Under the pieces are notes generated by a model. That model was not told the DNA's origin. It did no database searches and saw only the letters and a program-made list of their open reading frames with translations. From the NCBI GenBank assembly GCA_017792345.1, contig CP051228.1, forward strand, positions 992,001-1,056,000: a stretch of 64,000 nt of DNA, written 5' to 3'. The DNA comes from Mesoflavibacter sp. (GTDB lineage: Bacteria > Pseudomonadota > Alphaproteobacteria > UBA8366 > Aestuariispiraceae). Each line of letters starts with the position of its first letter. Position 1 is the stretch's first letter. The position numbers and the translations under genes are program-made. Below are positions 44,813 to 52,866 of this stretch, one piece after another.

Positions 44813-45568
44813 TCAGGCGTCCCGCCGGCCCTTCCAATATTTGTAGGCAACCGGGATCAACGACAGCAACGCCAGCCCCGCCAGGGCCAGCACCACGTCG
44901 GGTGTCAGCACGCCGGATAGGCTGAGCGTTCCGCCCGACGCGATCACGCTGTCGAAACCGGCACCGACCTGGGCGTAAACGAAGGTGCCCGGCACGATGC
45001 CGATCAGCGTCGCCAGGACATAGACGCGCAGCCGCACATCGGCGAATGCGGGCGCGACATTAACGACGAAGAACGGGAACAGCGGCACCAGGCGCAGCAC
45101 CAGAAGATAGCTGAACGCGTTATCGCGGAATCCGTCCAACAGCCGCTCGACCCGCCGTCCCGCCTTCTGCCGCAAGGCATCGCCGAAGGCCGAGCGGGCG
45201 ATCAAGAAAATGACGGTCGCACCGATGGTGGCCGCAACGACGGTGTAGGCCGTGCCCAACAGACTGCCGAACAACAGCCCGCCCGTCACCGTGAACAAGG
45301 TCGCGCCGGGCAGCGATGCCGCGACCATCAACGCATAAACCGCCATGTAGATCAGAACAGCGACCACCGCATGGGCGGCGACAAAGCCCTGCAGCTCCGC
45401 GCGGTGCGCCTGCAACGCCTCGAGACTGACGAACCGGTCCAAGCCAGCCGCGAAAAATCCGACAAACAGCCCCCCCAGGACAAACAAGGGCAGCAATCTG
45501 CGCCACAGCGGCTTGGCGGCGGGCGTCGCGGAAGATGTGGGGGGCGGGGTCGCCATGCTCTCACTCAT
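44813..45568 (-). CDS. TVP38/TMEM64 family (VTT domain) membrane protein
   Basis: A 251-residue membrane protein with the VTT/SNARE-associated domain: ASLPGATLFTVTGGLLFGSLLGTAYTVVAATIGATVIFLIAR, FRDNAFSYLLVLRLVPLFPFFVVNVAPAFADVRLRVYVLATLIGIVPGTFVYAQVG. Related DedA/TVP38 proteins act in lipid scrambling or membrane homeostasis. The frame continues upstream to 45640, but the stretch before 45568 is not family-like. Its 3' end faces the lipoprotein gene; both stop codons lie in a small inverted repeat, CTGAC/GTCAG (44796-44816). Confidence 0.88.
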   Translation of the reverse strand: MSESMATPPPTSSATPAAKPLWRRLLPLFVLGGLFVGFFAAGLDRFVSLEALQAHRAELQGFVAAHAVVAVLIYMAVYALMVAASLPGATLFTVTGGLLFGSLLGTAYTVVAATIGATVIFLIARSAFGDALRQKAGRRVERLLDGFRDNAFSYLLVLRLVPLFPFFVVNVAPAFADVRLRVYVLATLIGIVPGTFVYAQVGAGFDSVIASGGTLSLSGVLTPDVVLALAGLALLSLIPVAYKYWKGRRDA

Positions 45569-45664
45569 CAGGGTCTGACCATACTTGATAGACGGTATGG
45601 GGCGGAATGTACGTTCAATTCCGCCCCGCGCCATTGACAAGTCATGACATTCCCGTGAGGGCGA

Positions 45665-46156
45665 TCAGGCCGCGCGGGACATGATCGGACGTCCCAGAAC
45701 GGCATCGAGAGCCCCTGCCGCCTCCCTGCCCTTGGTGACAAAGTGATCGGCGAAGAACTCCGTATGGACCGCGTGCTCATGGAAATGATGCGGCGTCAGC
45801 ACGACGGAAAGAACGGGCGCCCCTTCGTCCAATTGCACCCGCATCAGCCCGTCGATCACCGCCGACGCGACGAAATCGTGACGATAAATGCCGCCGTCGA
45901 CGACGAAGGCAAAGGCAACAACCGCATCCACCTCGCCCGAACGAAGCAGACGCTGCGCCATAAGCGGTATCTCGAAGGCGCCGGGCACATCATAGGTCCG
46001 GATCCGCTCCGCCTCGATCCCGTTTTCACCGGCGGCTTCCACAAAGGCCGTGTGGGCGCGGTCGACAATATCCGCATGCCAGCGCGCGCGGATGGCCGCA
46101 ATAACCGGTTCTTTCTGACTGACTTGGCTCGACTGGTTGTCGGTCCGCTGATTCAT
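45665..46156 (-). CDS. ribH: 6,7-dimethyl-8-ribityllumazine synthase, RibH2 type
   Basis: A 163-residue lumazine synthase. It has ARWHADIVDRAHTAFVEAAGENG, DVPGAFEIPLMAQRLL, FVVDGGIYRHDFVASAVIDGLMRVQLDEGAPVLSVVLTPHHFHE, closely matching Brucella RibH2, the decameric type, rather than RibH1. It condenses 5-amino-6-ribitylamino-uracil with 3,4-dihydroxy-2-butanone 4-phosphate. The ATG at 46156 is preceded by GGAAGGAACGAGAG; the longer frame to 46390 is the riboswitch leader. Expression should be switched off by FMN through the riboswitch. Confidence 0.96.
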   Translation of the reverse strand: MNQRTDNQSSQVSQKEPVIAAIRARWHADIVDRAHTAFVEAAGENGIEAERIRTYDVPGAFEIPLMAQRLLRSGEVDAVVAFAFVVDGGIYRHDFVASAVIDGLMRVQLDEGAPVLSVVLTPHHFHEHAVHTEFFADHFVTKGREAAGALDAVLGRPIMSRAA

Positions 46157-46251
46157 CTCTCGTTCCTTCCAATAGGACGTTTCAGAATCAGGGCGCACGG
46201 GTCGACGCACGCCTCGTGCGGCCGACACAAGGCCACACGCTGCGCCATCTA

Positions 46252-46404
46252 CCGTCCTCTTCCATCCGGACTGTGACCGTCGGCTTCGGAATCGCACCGA
46301 ATCTGCTGACCCTTCCGGCCCGACGGACGGAAGGCGCTCGCGGGCTTCGGACGGATCGCTCCGCCCGTTACCGCCGGTGGGGACTTCCACCCCGCCCCGA
46401 GAAC
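46252..46404 (-). ncRNA. FMN riboswitch (RFN element)
   Basis: The minus strand contains the RFN hallmarks in order: TCTCGGGGCGGGGTGGAA, CCCACCGGCGGTAA, AGCCCGCGAGCGC, GGGTCAGCAGAT, GGTGCGATTCCG, GCCGACGGTCACAGTCCGGA and a closing GAAGAGGA. About 95 bases then separate it from ribH; a hairpin CGCACG-CCT-CGTGCG (46206-46220) there may belong to the expression platform. FMN binding would lower ribH expression. It starts only 11 bases after the desaturase stop, so its promoter must lie within the desaturase 3' end or it is co-transcribed. Confidence 0.95.
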
Positions 46405-46415
46405 AGGCGAGCAGT

Positions 46416-47384
46416 CTAGTCGGAAACGGGTGACGCGCTCAATCCGCGAATGAAGTGCCGGTGGAACGGCAGATATCCCGGCGAGATCGTCTCGATTCGA
46501 TTACGCAGCAGCCGGTGCGCATCGGGCAGGCGGTGGAAGGGCACGGCCATGAAGGCGTGATGTTCGCAATGATAGGGCATGTTCCAGGCCAGGAACCTCA
46601 CAATGCCCAGTGTTAGGGTCGTCCTGGTATTGCGGAACATATCCGCGACCTGCGGGCACAGATTGTGTTCGGCCAAAAGGTAGAAGCGCAGGAAAGGCTG
46701 CCCCAACAGCACCGGAACCAGCCAATAGGTCAGCACCGCCGCGCTGCCCATCGCGACCGAAACGGCGGCGACCGTGGCATAGAAGGCCAGATAGAGCCTT
46801 GCCTCCGTCACGACGGCGGGCGCGATCCGGTCCGTCAGGAAAGGTTCCGACGTCCGGCCCAGCGCCCGACCCGTCAGACCGGCCACAGCCGCGCGCCAAT
46901 AGGGCAACCCGCTGAGATACAGGGCGTAACCGGCAAATCCTGAAATCGGCTTTCCGGTAAGTTCGGGGTCTTGTCCCGGAATTTGCGTATACCGGTGATG
47001 GGCCAGATGAAAGGCCCGGAAATACTGCGGCGGCAGGATCAATACCGCCCCCGCGACCAGGGCCAGCGCATCGTTCAACCGGCGGCTCGCGAGGGCGGTG
47101 CGATGGATCGTCTCGTGCAGCGGGGCGAAGAGAAAGACCAGGAACACCCCAAGGACCGCCTGAAAGGGCAATGCCGCCCAAGGACCCCAGGCGCGTTGCG
47201 AGGCATAGACCGCGGCGGCAGCGAGCGCGATCAGCCCGGCATGCCCGGCCAGTTGCCGCAGACCGGCAACGTCGGACGGTGCCGAAAGCGCCTTCAAGGC
47301 GTTCCGGGTTTCCCGGTCCAATGTCCCGGCCCCGGCCCCGGCCCCGGCCCCGGCCCCGGAAGGAGGCATGACGGTATCGGCCAT
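46416..47384 (-). CDS. Fatty acid desaturase family protein
   Basis: A 322-residue membrane di-iron desaturase/hydroxylase. The three histidine boxes are HETIHRT, HLAHHR (with the QDPE motif shortly after) and HCEHHAF. It has about four to five membrane helices. The N-terminus holds a run of alternating Gly and Ala encoded by a hexanucleotide repeat. The ATG at 47384 has GGGAG five bases upstream; the frame itself extends to a TTG at 47396. Members desaturate fatty acids or hydroxylate carotenoids or sphingolipid-like chains; the substrate is unknown here. Confidence 0.88.
   Translation of the reverse strand: MADTVMPPSGAGAGAGAGAGTLDRETRNALKALSAPSDVAGLRQLAGHAGLIALAAAAVYASQRAWGPWAALPFQAVLGVFLVFLFAPLHETIHRTALASRRLNDALALVAGAVLILPPQYFRAFHLAHHRYTQIPGQDPELTGKPISGFAGYALYLSGLPYWRAAVAGLTGRALGRTSEPFLTDRIAPAVVTEARLYLAFYATVAAVSVAMGSAAVLTYWLVPVLLGQPFLRFYLLAEHNLCPQVADMFRNTRTTLTLGIVRFLAWNMPYHCEHHAFMAVPFHRLPDAHRLLRNRIETISPGYLPFHRHFIRGLSASPVSD
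47325..47359. repeat. CCCGGC hexanucleotide tandem repeat inside the desaturase gene
   Basis: Five full CCCGGC units and a partial sixth follow each other without mismatch. The length is a multiple of three per unit, so copy changes alter the Gly-Ala run of the desaturase by two residues each without shifting the frame. Confidence 0.9.
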
Positions 47385-47453
47385 AGAAACTCCCAAAATT
47401 GCCCATGGCGCACGCGGCGCAGACCTGTAGACTAATCACGGGAGAACGCCCTT

Positions 47454-47966
47454 ATGAAGCAAGAATTCAGCGCCGCGATCCAACCGGCCTATGATCTGTG
47501 GAACAGTCTACGGGCCGATCGCCCCTATCCCAAATTCTCGGATCTGGAGCCGGAAACCTTGGGGAAACTCGCCGAGCACGCGATCCTTCTGACCGTGCTG
47601 GACAATGATGATGACCAGGAACCGGACTTTCTTTTCCTGGCGGTGGGATCGCATCTGGCCGAACGGTTCGGTCCCGGCCTGTACCGCAGCCGGGTTTCGC
47701 AATTGGACGATTTGGTACTGCGGAAAACCCTGCTGACCCGCTACCGCAAGGTAATCGCATCGGGTGAACCCGTTTACGGCAAGGGCGACCGCGAACTGGA
47801 CAAACTCCCCTACAGCTACGAGGCGTTGACCATGCCTCTGGGTAACGCCGAAACGGGGCAGGTGACCCATCTTCTCGGCGTCGCCATCTATTATACGCTT
47901 CAGCAGTACCGGGCCCTTTTCGGCAAGGACCGGGTGGGTGACAACGAAACCCAGGCACCGCAGTAA
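47454..47966 (+). CDS. PAS-domain protein (PAS_5 type), single domain
   Basis: A 170-residue protein that fits the PAS_5 family common in Alphaproteobacteria: [41 protein letters not shown], then [15 protein letters not shown] and a regulator-like end, [26 protein letters not shown]. It has no effector domain, so it probably senses or binds a partner. It is divergent from the desaturase gene (69-base gap) and upstream of lysK. Confidence 0.78.
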   Translation: MKQEFSAAIQPAYDLWNSLRADRPYPKFSDLEPETLGKLAEHAILLTVLDNDDDQEPDFLFLAVGSHLAERFGPGLYRSRVSQLDDLVLRKTLLTRYRKVIASGEPVYGKGDRELDKLPYSYEALTMPLGNAETGQVTHLLGVAIYYTLQQYRALFGKDRVGDNETQAPQ

Positions 47967-48082
47967 CATTCCAAGAATCCACATCCATGCGCATTGCCGC
48001 GTCACCGCCGCAGTTGACGCGAACACGGGCCGCGCCTAGTTTCCGGCCCGTTTTTAACCTTTACCTGAAACGAGACAGTGTG

Positions 48083-49669
48083 ATGACCAATCTGCGCGAC
48101 CTAGCCCTGAATGCCCGAGCCTGGCCTTTCGAAGAGGCGCGCAAGGTCCTGAAACGCTATGAGAACAAGGTTCCGGAGAAAGGTTACGTCCTGTTCGAAA
48201 CCGGCTATGGCCCGTCGGGCCTGCCGCATATCGGGACCTTCGGCGAAGTCCTGCGCACCACCATGGTCCGCCGCGCCTTCGAACTGATGAGCGACATTCC
48301 GACCAAGCTGATCGCCTTTTCGGACGATATGGACGGCCTGCGCAAGGTGCCGACCAACGTGCCGAACCAGGAAATGCTGACCGCCGCCCTGAACAAGCGC
48401 CTGACCAAGGTGCCCGATCCGTTCGGCACGCATCCCAGCTTCGGCGAGCATAACAACGCCCGCCTGCGGGATTTCCTGGACAGTTTCGGCTTCGAATACG
48501 AATTCGCGTCGTCCACGGACTATTACTTCTCCGGCAAATTCGACGACGCCCTGATCCGCGTCCTGGAATGCTATGAGCAGATCCAGAAGATCATGCTGCC
48601 GTCCCTGCGCGACGAACGCCGGGCGACCTATTCGCCGTTCCTGCCGGTCGATCCCGAGACCGACGAAGTCTACCAGGCACCGGTGATCGCGACGGACGCC
48701 AAAAACGGCACCATCGTCTATCGCCGCGAGGACGGTCAGGAAATCGAGACGCCCGTCACCGGCGGCCGCTGCAAGCTTCAATGGAAGCCCGATTGGGGCA
48801 TGCGCTGGTACGCGCTGGGCGTCGATTTCGAAATGTCCGGCAAGGATCTGATCGACTCCGTCAAGTTGTCGAGCCGGATCTGTGAGGCCCTTGGCGCACC
48901 GAAGCCGGAAACCCTGACCTATGAGCTGTTCCTGGACGAGGAAGGCCAGAAAATCTCCAAGTCGAAGGGCAACGGCCTGTCGATGGAGGAATGGCTGACC
49001 TATGCCCCCAATGAGAGCCTGGGTCTCTTCATGTTCCAGAAGCCGAAAACGGCGAAGCGGCTGTATTTCGACGTCATCCCGAAGGCGGTGGACGAGTATT
49101 ACACCCACCTGTCCAAGTTCGACGACGAAGACCTGGAAAAGCGGCTGGAGAACCCGATCTGGCACATCCATCGCGGCCAGCCCCCGCATGGCGCGCCGCC
49201 GGTCAGCTTCGGTCTGCTGCTGAACCTGGCGTCGGTCTGCAATACCGAGGACAAGTCGGTGCTGTGGGGTTTCATCAGCCGCTATGTCCCCGACGCCTCG
49301 CCCGAGGCAACGCCGGAACTGGACAAGCTGGTCGGTTACGCCATCCGCTACTACCAGGATTTCGTGAAGCCGGAGAAGGCGTTCAAGGCACCGGACGAAA
49401 CCGACCGGGCGGCCCTGGCGGATCTGCGCGCGGCCCTGGCCGGCATGGCGGAAGATACCTCTGCGGAAGATATCCAGACCCAGGTCTACGAGATTGGCAA
49501 ACAGCACCCGTATGACAATCTGCGCGACTGGTTCAAGGCGCTGTACCAGGTCCTGCTGGGCCAGGAACAGGGCCCTCGGATCGGCTCCTTCTTTGCCCTT
49601 TACGGCTTGAAGGAAACTATCGCCTTGATCGATCGGGCGCTGGCGGGCGAAGATTTGTCCGCGGCGTAA
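48083..49669 (+). CDS. lysK: Lysyl-tRNA synthetase, class I
   Basis: A 528-residue class I LysRS, the archaeal and alphaproteobacterial form unrelated to class II LysS. The HIGH motif is H49-I-G-T ([22 protein letters not shown]) and the KMSKS motif is K290-ISKSKG. The middle has [17 protein letters not shown]. The ATG at 48083 begins the family N-terminus [20 protein letters not shown]; the extra 32 codons in the longer frame are leader. It charges tRNA-Lys such as the one at 22482. Confidence 0.97.
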   Translation: MTNLRDLALNARAWPFEEARKVLKRYENKVPEKGYVLFETGYGPSGLPHIGTFGEVLRTTMVRRAFELMSDIPTKLIAFSDDMDGLRKVPTNVPNQEMLTAALNKRLTKVPDPFGTHPSFGEHNNARLRDFLDSFGFEYEFASSTDYYFSGKFDDALIRVLECYEQIQKIMLPSLRDERRATYSPFLPVDPETDEVYQAPVIATDAKNGTIVYRREDGQEIETPVTGGRCKLQWKPDWGMRWYALGVDFEMSGKDLIDSVKLSSRICEALGAPKPETLTYELFLDEEGQKISKSKGNGLSMEEWLTYAPNESLGLFMFQKPKTAKRLYFDVIPKAVDEYYTHLSKFDDEDLEKRLENPIWHIHRGQPPHGAPPVSFGLLLNLASVCNTEDKSVLWGFISRYVPDASPEATPELDKLVGYAIRYYQDFVKPEKAFKAPDETDRAALADLRAALAGMAEDTSAEDIQTQVYEIGKQHPYDNLRDWFKALYQVLLGQEQGPRIGSFFALYGLKETIALIDRALAGEDLSAA

Positions 49670-49681
49670 GGAAGGGACACG

Positions 49682-49951
49682 ATGCGCACCGATCTGTCGA
49701 AAGTAATGGCGACCCTGCTGAAGCTGGCGGTGATCAGCTTCGTTGTCGGCTGGCTGCTGGTTCAGTTCGACATCACGCCGGAAACCATCTTCGACAATTT
49801 CGGCGAAACGGTTCGCAAGATTTACGATTTCGCGCGCGGCGCCATTGAATGGAGCGCGGGCTATATCGTGATCGGTGCCGTCATCGTCATTCCGATCTGG
49901 TTGATCTCCGTGGTGCTGGGCATGCTGAAGGGCCGGCGCCGCAGCGAATAG
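49682..49951 (+). CDS. Small two-helix membrane protein, DUF6460-like
   Basis: An 89-residue protein with membrane helices at about 10-28 and 61-81 and a short soluble stretch between (DITPETIFDNFGETVRKIYDFARG). It resembles the small alphaproteobacterial DUF6460 family, though I cannot confirm the assignment. It follows lysK by 12 bases and precedes another tiny membrane protein by 11 bases, so the three are probably co-transcribed. Confidence 0.7.
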   Translation: MRTDLSKVMATLLKLAVISFVVGWLLVQFDITPETIFDNFGETVRKIYDFARGAIEWSAGYIVIGAVIVIPIWLISVVLGMLKGRRRSE

Positions 49952-49962
49952 GGAGTGCGTTC

Positions 49963-50136
49963 ATGGGGCTTCTCGGGCTGATTTTCGTATTGGCCGGCAT
50001 TCTGCTATGCGGGTCCGGTATCGGGTTTATCTTCGGCATTCCCTGCATCTTGCTGGGCGTGCTTCTGTGGATCCTCGCCATCATCAAAGGCGGCGTGTCC
50101 GCCCTGTTCAGCCTGGGCGGCGGCAAGAAGGACTGA
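49963..50136 (+). CDS. Tiny hydrophobic membrane protein, unknown
   Basis: A 57-residue protein with two close hydrophobic helices (LLGLIFVLAGILLCGSGIGF and FGIPCILLGVLLWILAII) and a Lys-rich end. GGGAG eight bases before the ATG at 49963 supports translation. It lies in the small-gene run between lysK and the cupin gene. No family is recognised. Confidence 0.65.
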   Translation: MGLLGLIFVLAGILLCGSGIGFIFGIPCILLGVLLWILAIIKGGVSALFSLGGGKKD

Positions 50137-50140
50137 TGCC

Positions 50141-50512
50141 ATGACCGACAAAGCCGAAACCCTGTTCAACCTGAACGATGTCACTCAGGGCATTCAGCGC
50201 CAATTGGCCGACGGCATCGCGGCCCGGATCTTTCCGGGCGATCAGGCCATGCTGTCCGTGGTGACCCTGGCGCCGAACGCGACCGGAACCCTGCACAGCC
50301 ATCCTCAGGAACAATGGGGCGTGCTGCTGGAGGGCGAAGCCGTTCGGGTTCAGGACGGTGAGGAATTCGCGGTCAAGACCGGCGATTTCTGGCGTACGCC
50401 GGGTGGTGTCGAACACACCGTGAAGGCCGGCCCGAACGGCGCGCGCATCCTGGACGTCTTCGCCCCGCCGCGGGACGAATACCGCAAGCCGGGAAGCGGT
50501 TTCGGGACCTGA
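50141..50512 (+). CDS. Single-domain cupin protein
   Basis: A 123-residue cupin: LAPNATGTLHSHPQEQWGVLLEGEAVRVQDGEEFAVKTGDFWRTPGGVEHTV, with the histidines (H-S-H, Glu/Gln, and the later H) of motif 1 and motif 2. It is probably a metal-binding small-molecule enzyme or sensor; the substrate is unknown. It overlaps the next gene by one base (TGATG) and begins four bases after the previous one. Confidence 0.85.
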   Translation: MTDKAETLFNLNDVTQGIQRQLADGIAARIFPGDQAMLSVVTLAPNATGTLHSHPQEQWGVLLEGEAVRVQDGEEFAVKTGDFWRTPGGVEHTVKAGPNGARILDVFAPPRDEYRKPGSGFGT

Positions 50513-51132
50513 TGAGGCGGCTGTCCGCCCTTGCCGGACTGCTGTTTCTGACCGCCTGCGCCGGGTTTCCAGCCCTGCCTTACACCGCACCGACCTACTT
50601 CGCCTATCGCTGTGATGCGGGGACTTTCGATCTGCGCCTCGGGGATGAGGCCGCCCTGGTCCTATGGAACGGGCACCAGATCGCCCTGCCCCAGGTGCCC
50701 GCCGCGTCCGGCACACAGTACCGGAACGAGGACGGTTACCTGCTCTGGCTCAAGGGCGACGCGGCCCGGTTCGAAACGCCGGATTTCCAATGGTCCGGCT
50801 GCCGGGGCGAATGGGTCGACACGCCTTGGCGCGCCGCCGCCATTCGCGGCGTCTCCTTCCGCGCGATCGGAAACGAGCCCGGCTGGCTGGTGGAAATCCA
50901 TCCCGAATTCGGCGGCCAGATCGCGCTGGACACCGGAACTGTCGTCCTGCCGCTGACGCAGAAGCAAGGCACGGCGTTTCCGGCCCCGATGACCGTTGCC
51001 AGACGCCAGATCGATTTTGTCATTGCCGACAAAGGCTGCCGAGACACGATGAGCGGGGAGTATTCACCGCTTACGGTGACGATGACCGTAGACGGCGAAT
51101 CCTATTCCGGTTGCGGACGCCGCTTCGATTAG
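50512..51132 (+). CDS. Lipoprotein with MliC-like domain plus COG3650-type domain
   Basis: A 206-residue exported protein with a lipobox-containing signal (MRRLSALAGLLFLTAC, Cys16 lipidated). Residues 30-100 resemble the MliC lysozyme-inhibitor fold (AYRCDAGTFDLRLGDEAALVLWNGHQIALPQVPAASGTQYRNEDGYLLWLKGDAARFE). Residues 110-206 look like the COG3650 domain (FRAIGNEPGWLVEIHP and CRDTMSGEYSPLTVTMTVDG). It may guard peptidoglycan against C-type lysozyme. The assignment is from recalled motifs. Its 3' end overlaps the convergent PPOX gene by four bases. Confidence 0.75.
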   Translation: MRRLSALAGLLFLTACAGFPALPYTAPTYFAYRCDAGTFDLRLGDEAALVLWNGHQIALPQVPAASGTQYRNEDGYLLWLKGDAARFETPDFQWSGCRGEWVDTPWRAAAIRGVSFRAIGNEPGWLVEIHPEFGGQIALDTGTVVLPLTQKQGTAFPAPMTVARRQIDFVIADKGCRDTMSGEYSPLTVTMTVDGESYSGCGRRFD

Positions 51133-52130
51133 CCCCAGCGCCCAGTCCGCGCTATCTGCGGGGCGGGTTCGGGGTCGCTCCAGGCAAAGGGGATGCGGCC
51201 TGGAAAGACCCGTCCCTCGTCGACAACGAAGCGAACCATCCGGATCGCCCCGTCGAAGGCTTCGATGGCCGGGTCATCCCACAGAATCTCCGCCCGCCCG
51301 GCGAGGCTGAGAACCGTGCCATCCTCGAAATCCGGGAACAGCAGGCCGGCGCGCGGATTCACCGCGATATTGCCGAAGGTATTGAACGCCCGATTGCCGT
51401 TGAAATCCGGGAAGGTCAGAACCGTGCCGTCCGGGCCGTCCTCGACCCGCACGAATCCCGGCCGACCGCCGCGATGGCTGACATCGACGCCTTCCACCGG
51501 GTCCGCGCCGCCCGCGCCCGGGGAGGCACTGGCAATGAACAATGTGTCGGCCCGCGCGATCCGGTCGCGGCCTTCCGAATCGAGAACCGTCCCCAACCTC
51601 ACCGTGTCTTGCGCCGGTGCTTCGGCGCGATACCGGGGATTGCGGGCCTGGATGTATTGCGGGCAGTTGCCGAAACTCTGGTCCACCTGAATGGTGAAAC
51701 CCGTATCGTTCACCGATGCCACCTTCCCCGTCATACGGTTGCGGCGCCGGGTGTGGAATTCGACCCCGATCACCGCGACGGGCGCGCCGGGCAGGATGCC
51801 CTGCCGGGCAGGATCGTCCAGCCCCGGCAAGGCGCCGACCTGCAACAGTTTCGGATCGGGACTGTGCAGGAACCCGGCGGGGCCGGTCAGGACGGACGCC
51901 CAAGGCTGCCCTGTCCTGTCCAATGCCCCAACGAAGAGGGTCGGCAGGGTGGCGAAGAAAGTCCGGTGCTGATCGGGCATATGATCCCGGATCATGCGCC
52001 GTCCCATCCGTTCGGCCAGATTGGCGGTCCCGTCCTGGATCTGCATGGCCAGTTCGCCCGCATGATAGGGGCTGGTCAGCAAGGGCCACCCCTGGGAAGA
52101 CGCACGGCCGGTTTCGGGATCGCTTGTCAT
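51129..52130 (-). CDS. Pyridoxamine 5'-phosphate oxidase-related FMN-binding protein
   Basis: A 333-residue protein with split-barrel PPOX features in two halves: FFATLPTLFVGALDRTGQPWASVLTGPAGFLHSPDP and RADTLFIASASPGAGGADPVEGVDVSHRGGRPGFVRVE followed by FNTFGNIAVNPRAGLLFPDFEDG. Such proteins bind FMN or F420-like cofactors and reduce small molecules. It precedes nothing on its strand apart from the unrelated 3' junction and starts 9 bases after the GST stop, so it is probably co-transcribed with the GST gene. Confidence 0.85.
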   Translation of the reverse strand: MTSDPETGRASSQGWPLLTSPYHAGELAMQIQDGTANLAERMGRRMIRDHMPDQHRTFFATLPTLFVGALDRTGQPWASVLTGPAGFLHSPDPKLLQVGALPGLDDPARQGILPGAPVAVIGVEFHTRRRNRMTGKVASVNDTGFTIQVDQSFGNCPQYIQARNPRYRAEAPAQDTVRLGTVLDSEGRDRIARADTLFIASASPGAGGADPVEGVDVSHRGGRPGFVRVEDGPDGTVLTFPDFNGNRAFNTFGNIAVNPRAGLLFPDFEDGTVLSLAGRAEILWDDPAIEAFDGAIRMVRFVVDEGRVFPGRIPFAWSDPEPAPQIARTGRWG

Positions 52131-52139
52131 GCCGGCCTC

Positions 52140-52763
52140 CTACGCCGCCAACGGGGTTGCGCGCATGGCAACGTAACCGGGCAGCGCCTCGATGCGCGCG
52201 ATCCAGTCCCGGATCGCCGGATACGGGTCGAGCGATACACCGCCTTCGGGCGCATGGGCGGTATAGGAGAACAGCGCCACATCGGCGATGGTCGGCGCCT
52301 CGCCGACCAGGAAGGCGCGATTGGTCAAATGGGTGTTCATGAATTCCAGCAAGGTGGCCGCGATGGCCTTCGCCTTGTCCGCGTCAGCCTTTACACCGAA
52401 GACGGTGATGATGCGCGCCAGGGCCGGACCGGCAGCCAGGGGGCCGGCAGCGAGGGACAACCAGCGCTGAACCGCGGCTGCCGCTTCCGGATCGGACGGA
52501 TACCAGCGGCCCGACGGATCGTATTTCCGGGCCAGGTAGACCAGGATTGCATTGCTGTCGGCCAAGGTCACGGCCGCGTCCTGGATGACGGGCACCTGCC
52601 CCAGCGGATTGATTGCCAGGAAGTCCGGCGCCTTGTGTGCGCCGGACGCCAAGTCGACCTCGATCAGGTCCGTTTCCAGCCCGAGAAGCGACAACATCAG
52701 CTCCGCGCGATGGGCATGACCCGACAGCGGGTGGCGGTAAAGTCGGATGGGGGAGGTGGTCAT
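52140..52763 (-). CDS. Glutathione S-transferase
   Basis: A 207-residue GST with the N-terminal thioredoxin-like domain (IRLYRHPLSGHAHRAELMLSLLGLETDLIEVDL, Ser near residue 14 as likely catalytic position; then GQVPVIQDAAVTLADSNAILVYLARKY) and the C-terminal all-helical domain (NRAFLVGEAPTIADVALFSYT). AGGAG lies six bases before the ATG at 52763. It is divergent from a LysR gene and leads the GST-PPOX pair, so it is probably induced by that regulator. Confidence 0.9.
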   Translation of the reverse strand: MTTSPIRLYRHPLSGHAHRAELMLSLLGLETDLIEVDLASGAHKAPDFLAINPLGQVPVIQDAAVTLADSNAILVYLARKYDPSGRWYPSDPEAAAAVQRWLSLAAGPLAAGPALARIITVFGVKADADKAKAIAATLLEFMNTHLTNRAFLVGEAPTIADVALFSYTAHAPEGGVSLDPYPAIRDWIARIEALPGYVAMRATPLAA

Positions 52764-52822
52764 GTTTTTCTCCTGAGCGTCGATGGGACGGTCGGAAGAT
52801 AGTTGCGCCTCCTAGAAGAAAT

Positions 52823-52848
52823 AATATCCTCCTTCTGAAAACGATATT
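52823..52848. promoter_or_regulatory. Inverted repeat, candidate LysR operator
   Basis: In the 103-base region between the GST gene and the divergent lysR gene, AATATC (52823-52828) and GATATT (52843-52848) form a perfect 6-base inverted pair with a 14-base centre. The region is much more AT-rich than its surroundings, as expected for the shared promoters. Confidence 0.5.
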
Positions 52849-52866
52849 TCCGGAATTTGGAATAAT

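Noticed and set aside
48101-49507. 468-codon minus-strand frame opposite lysK
   Set aside because: Shadow of lysK; no family features.
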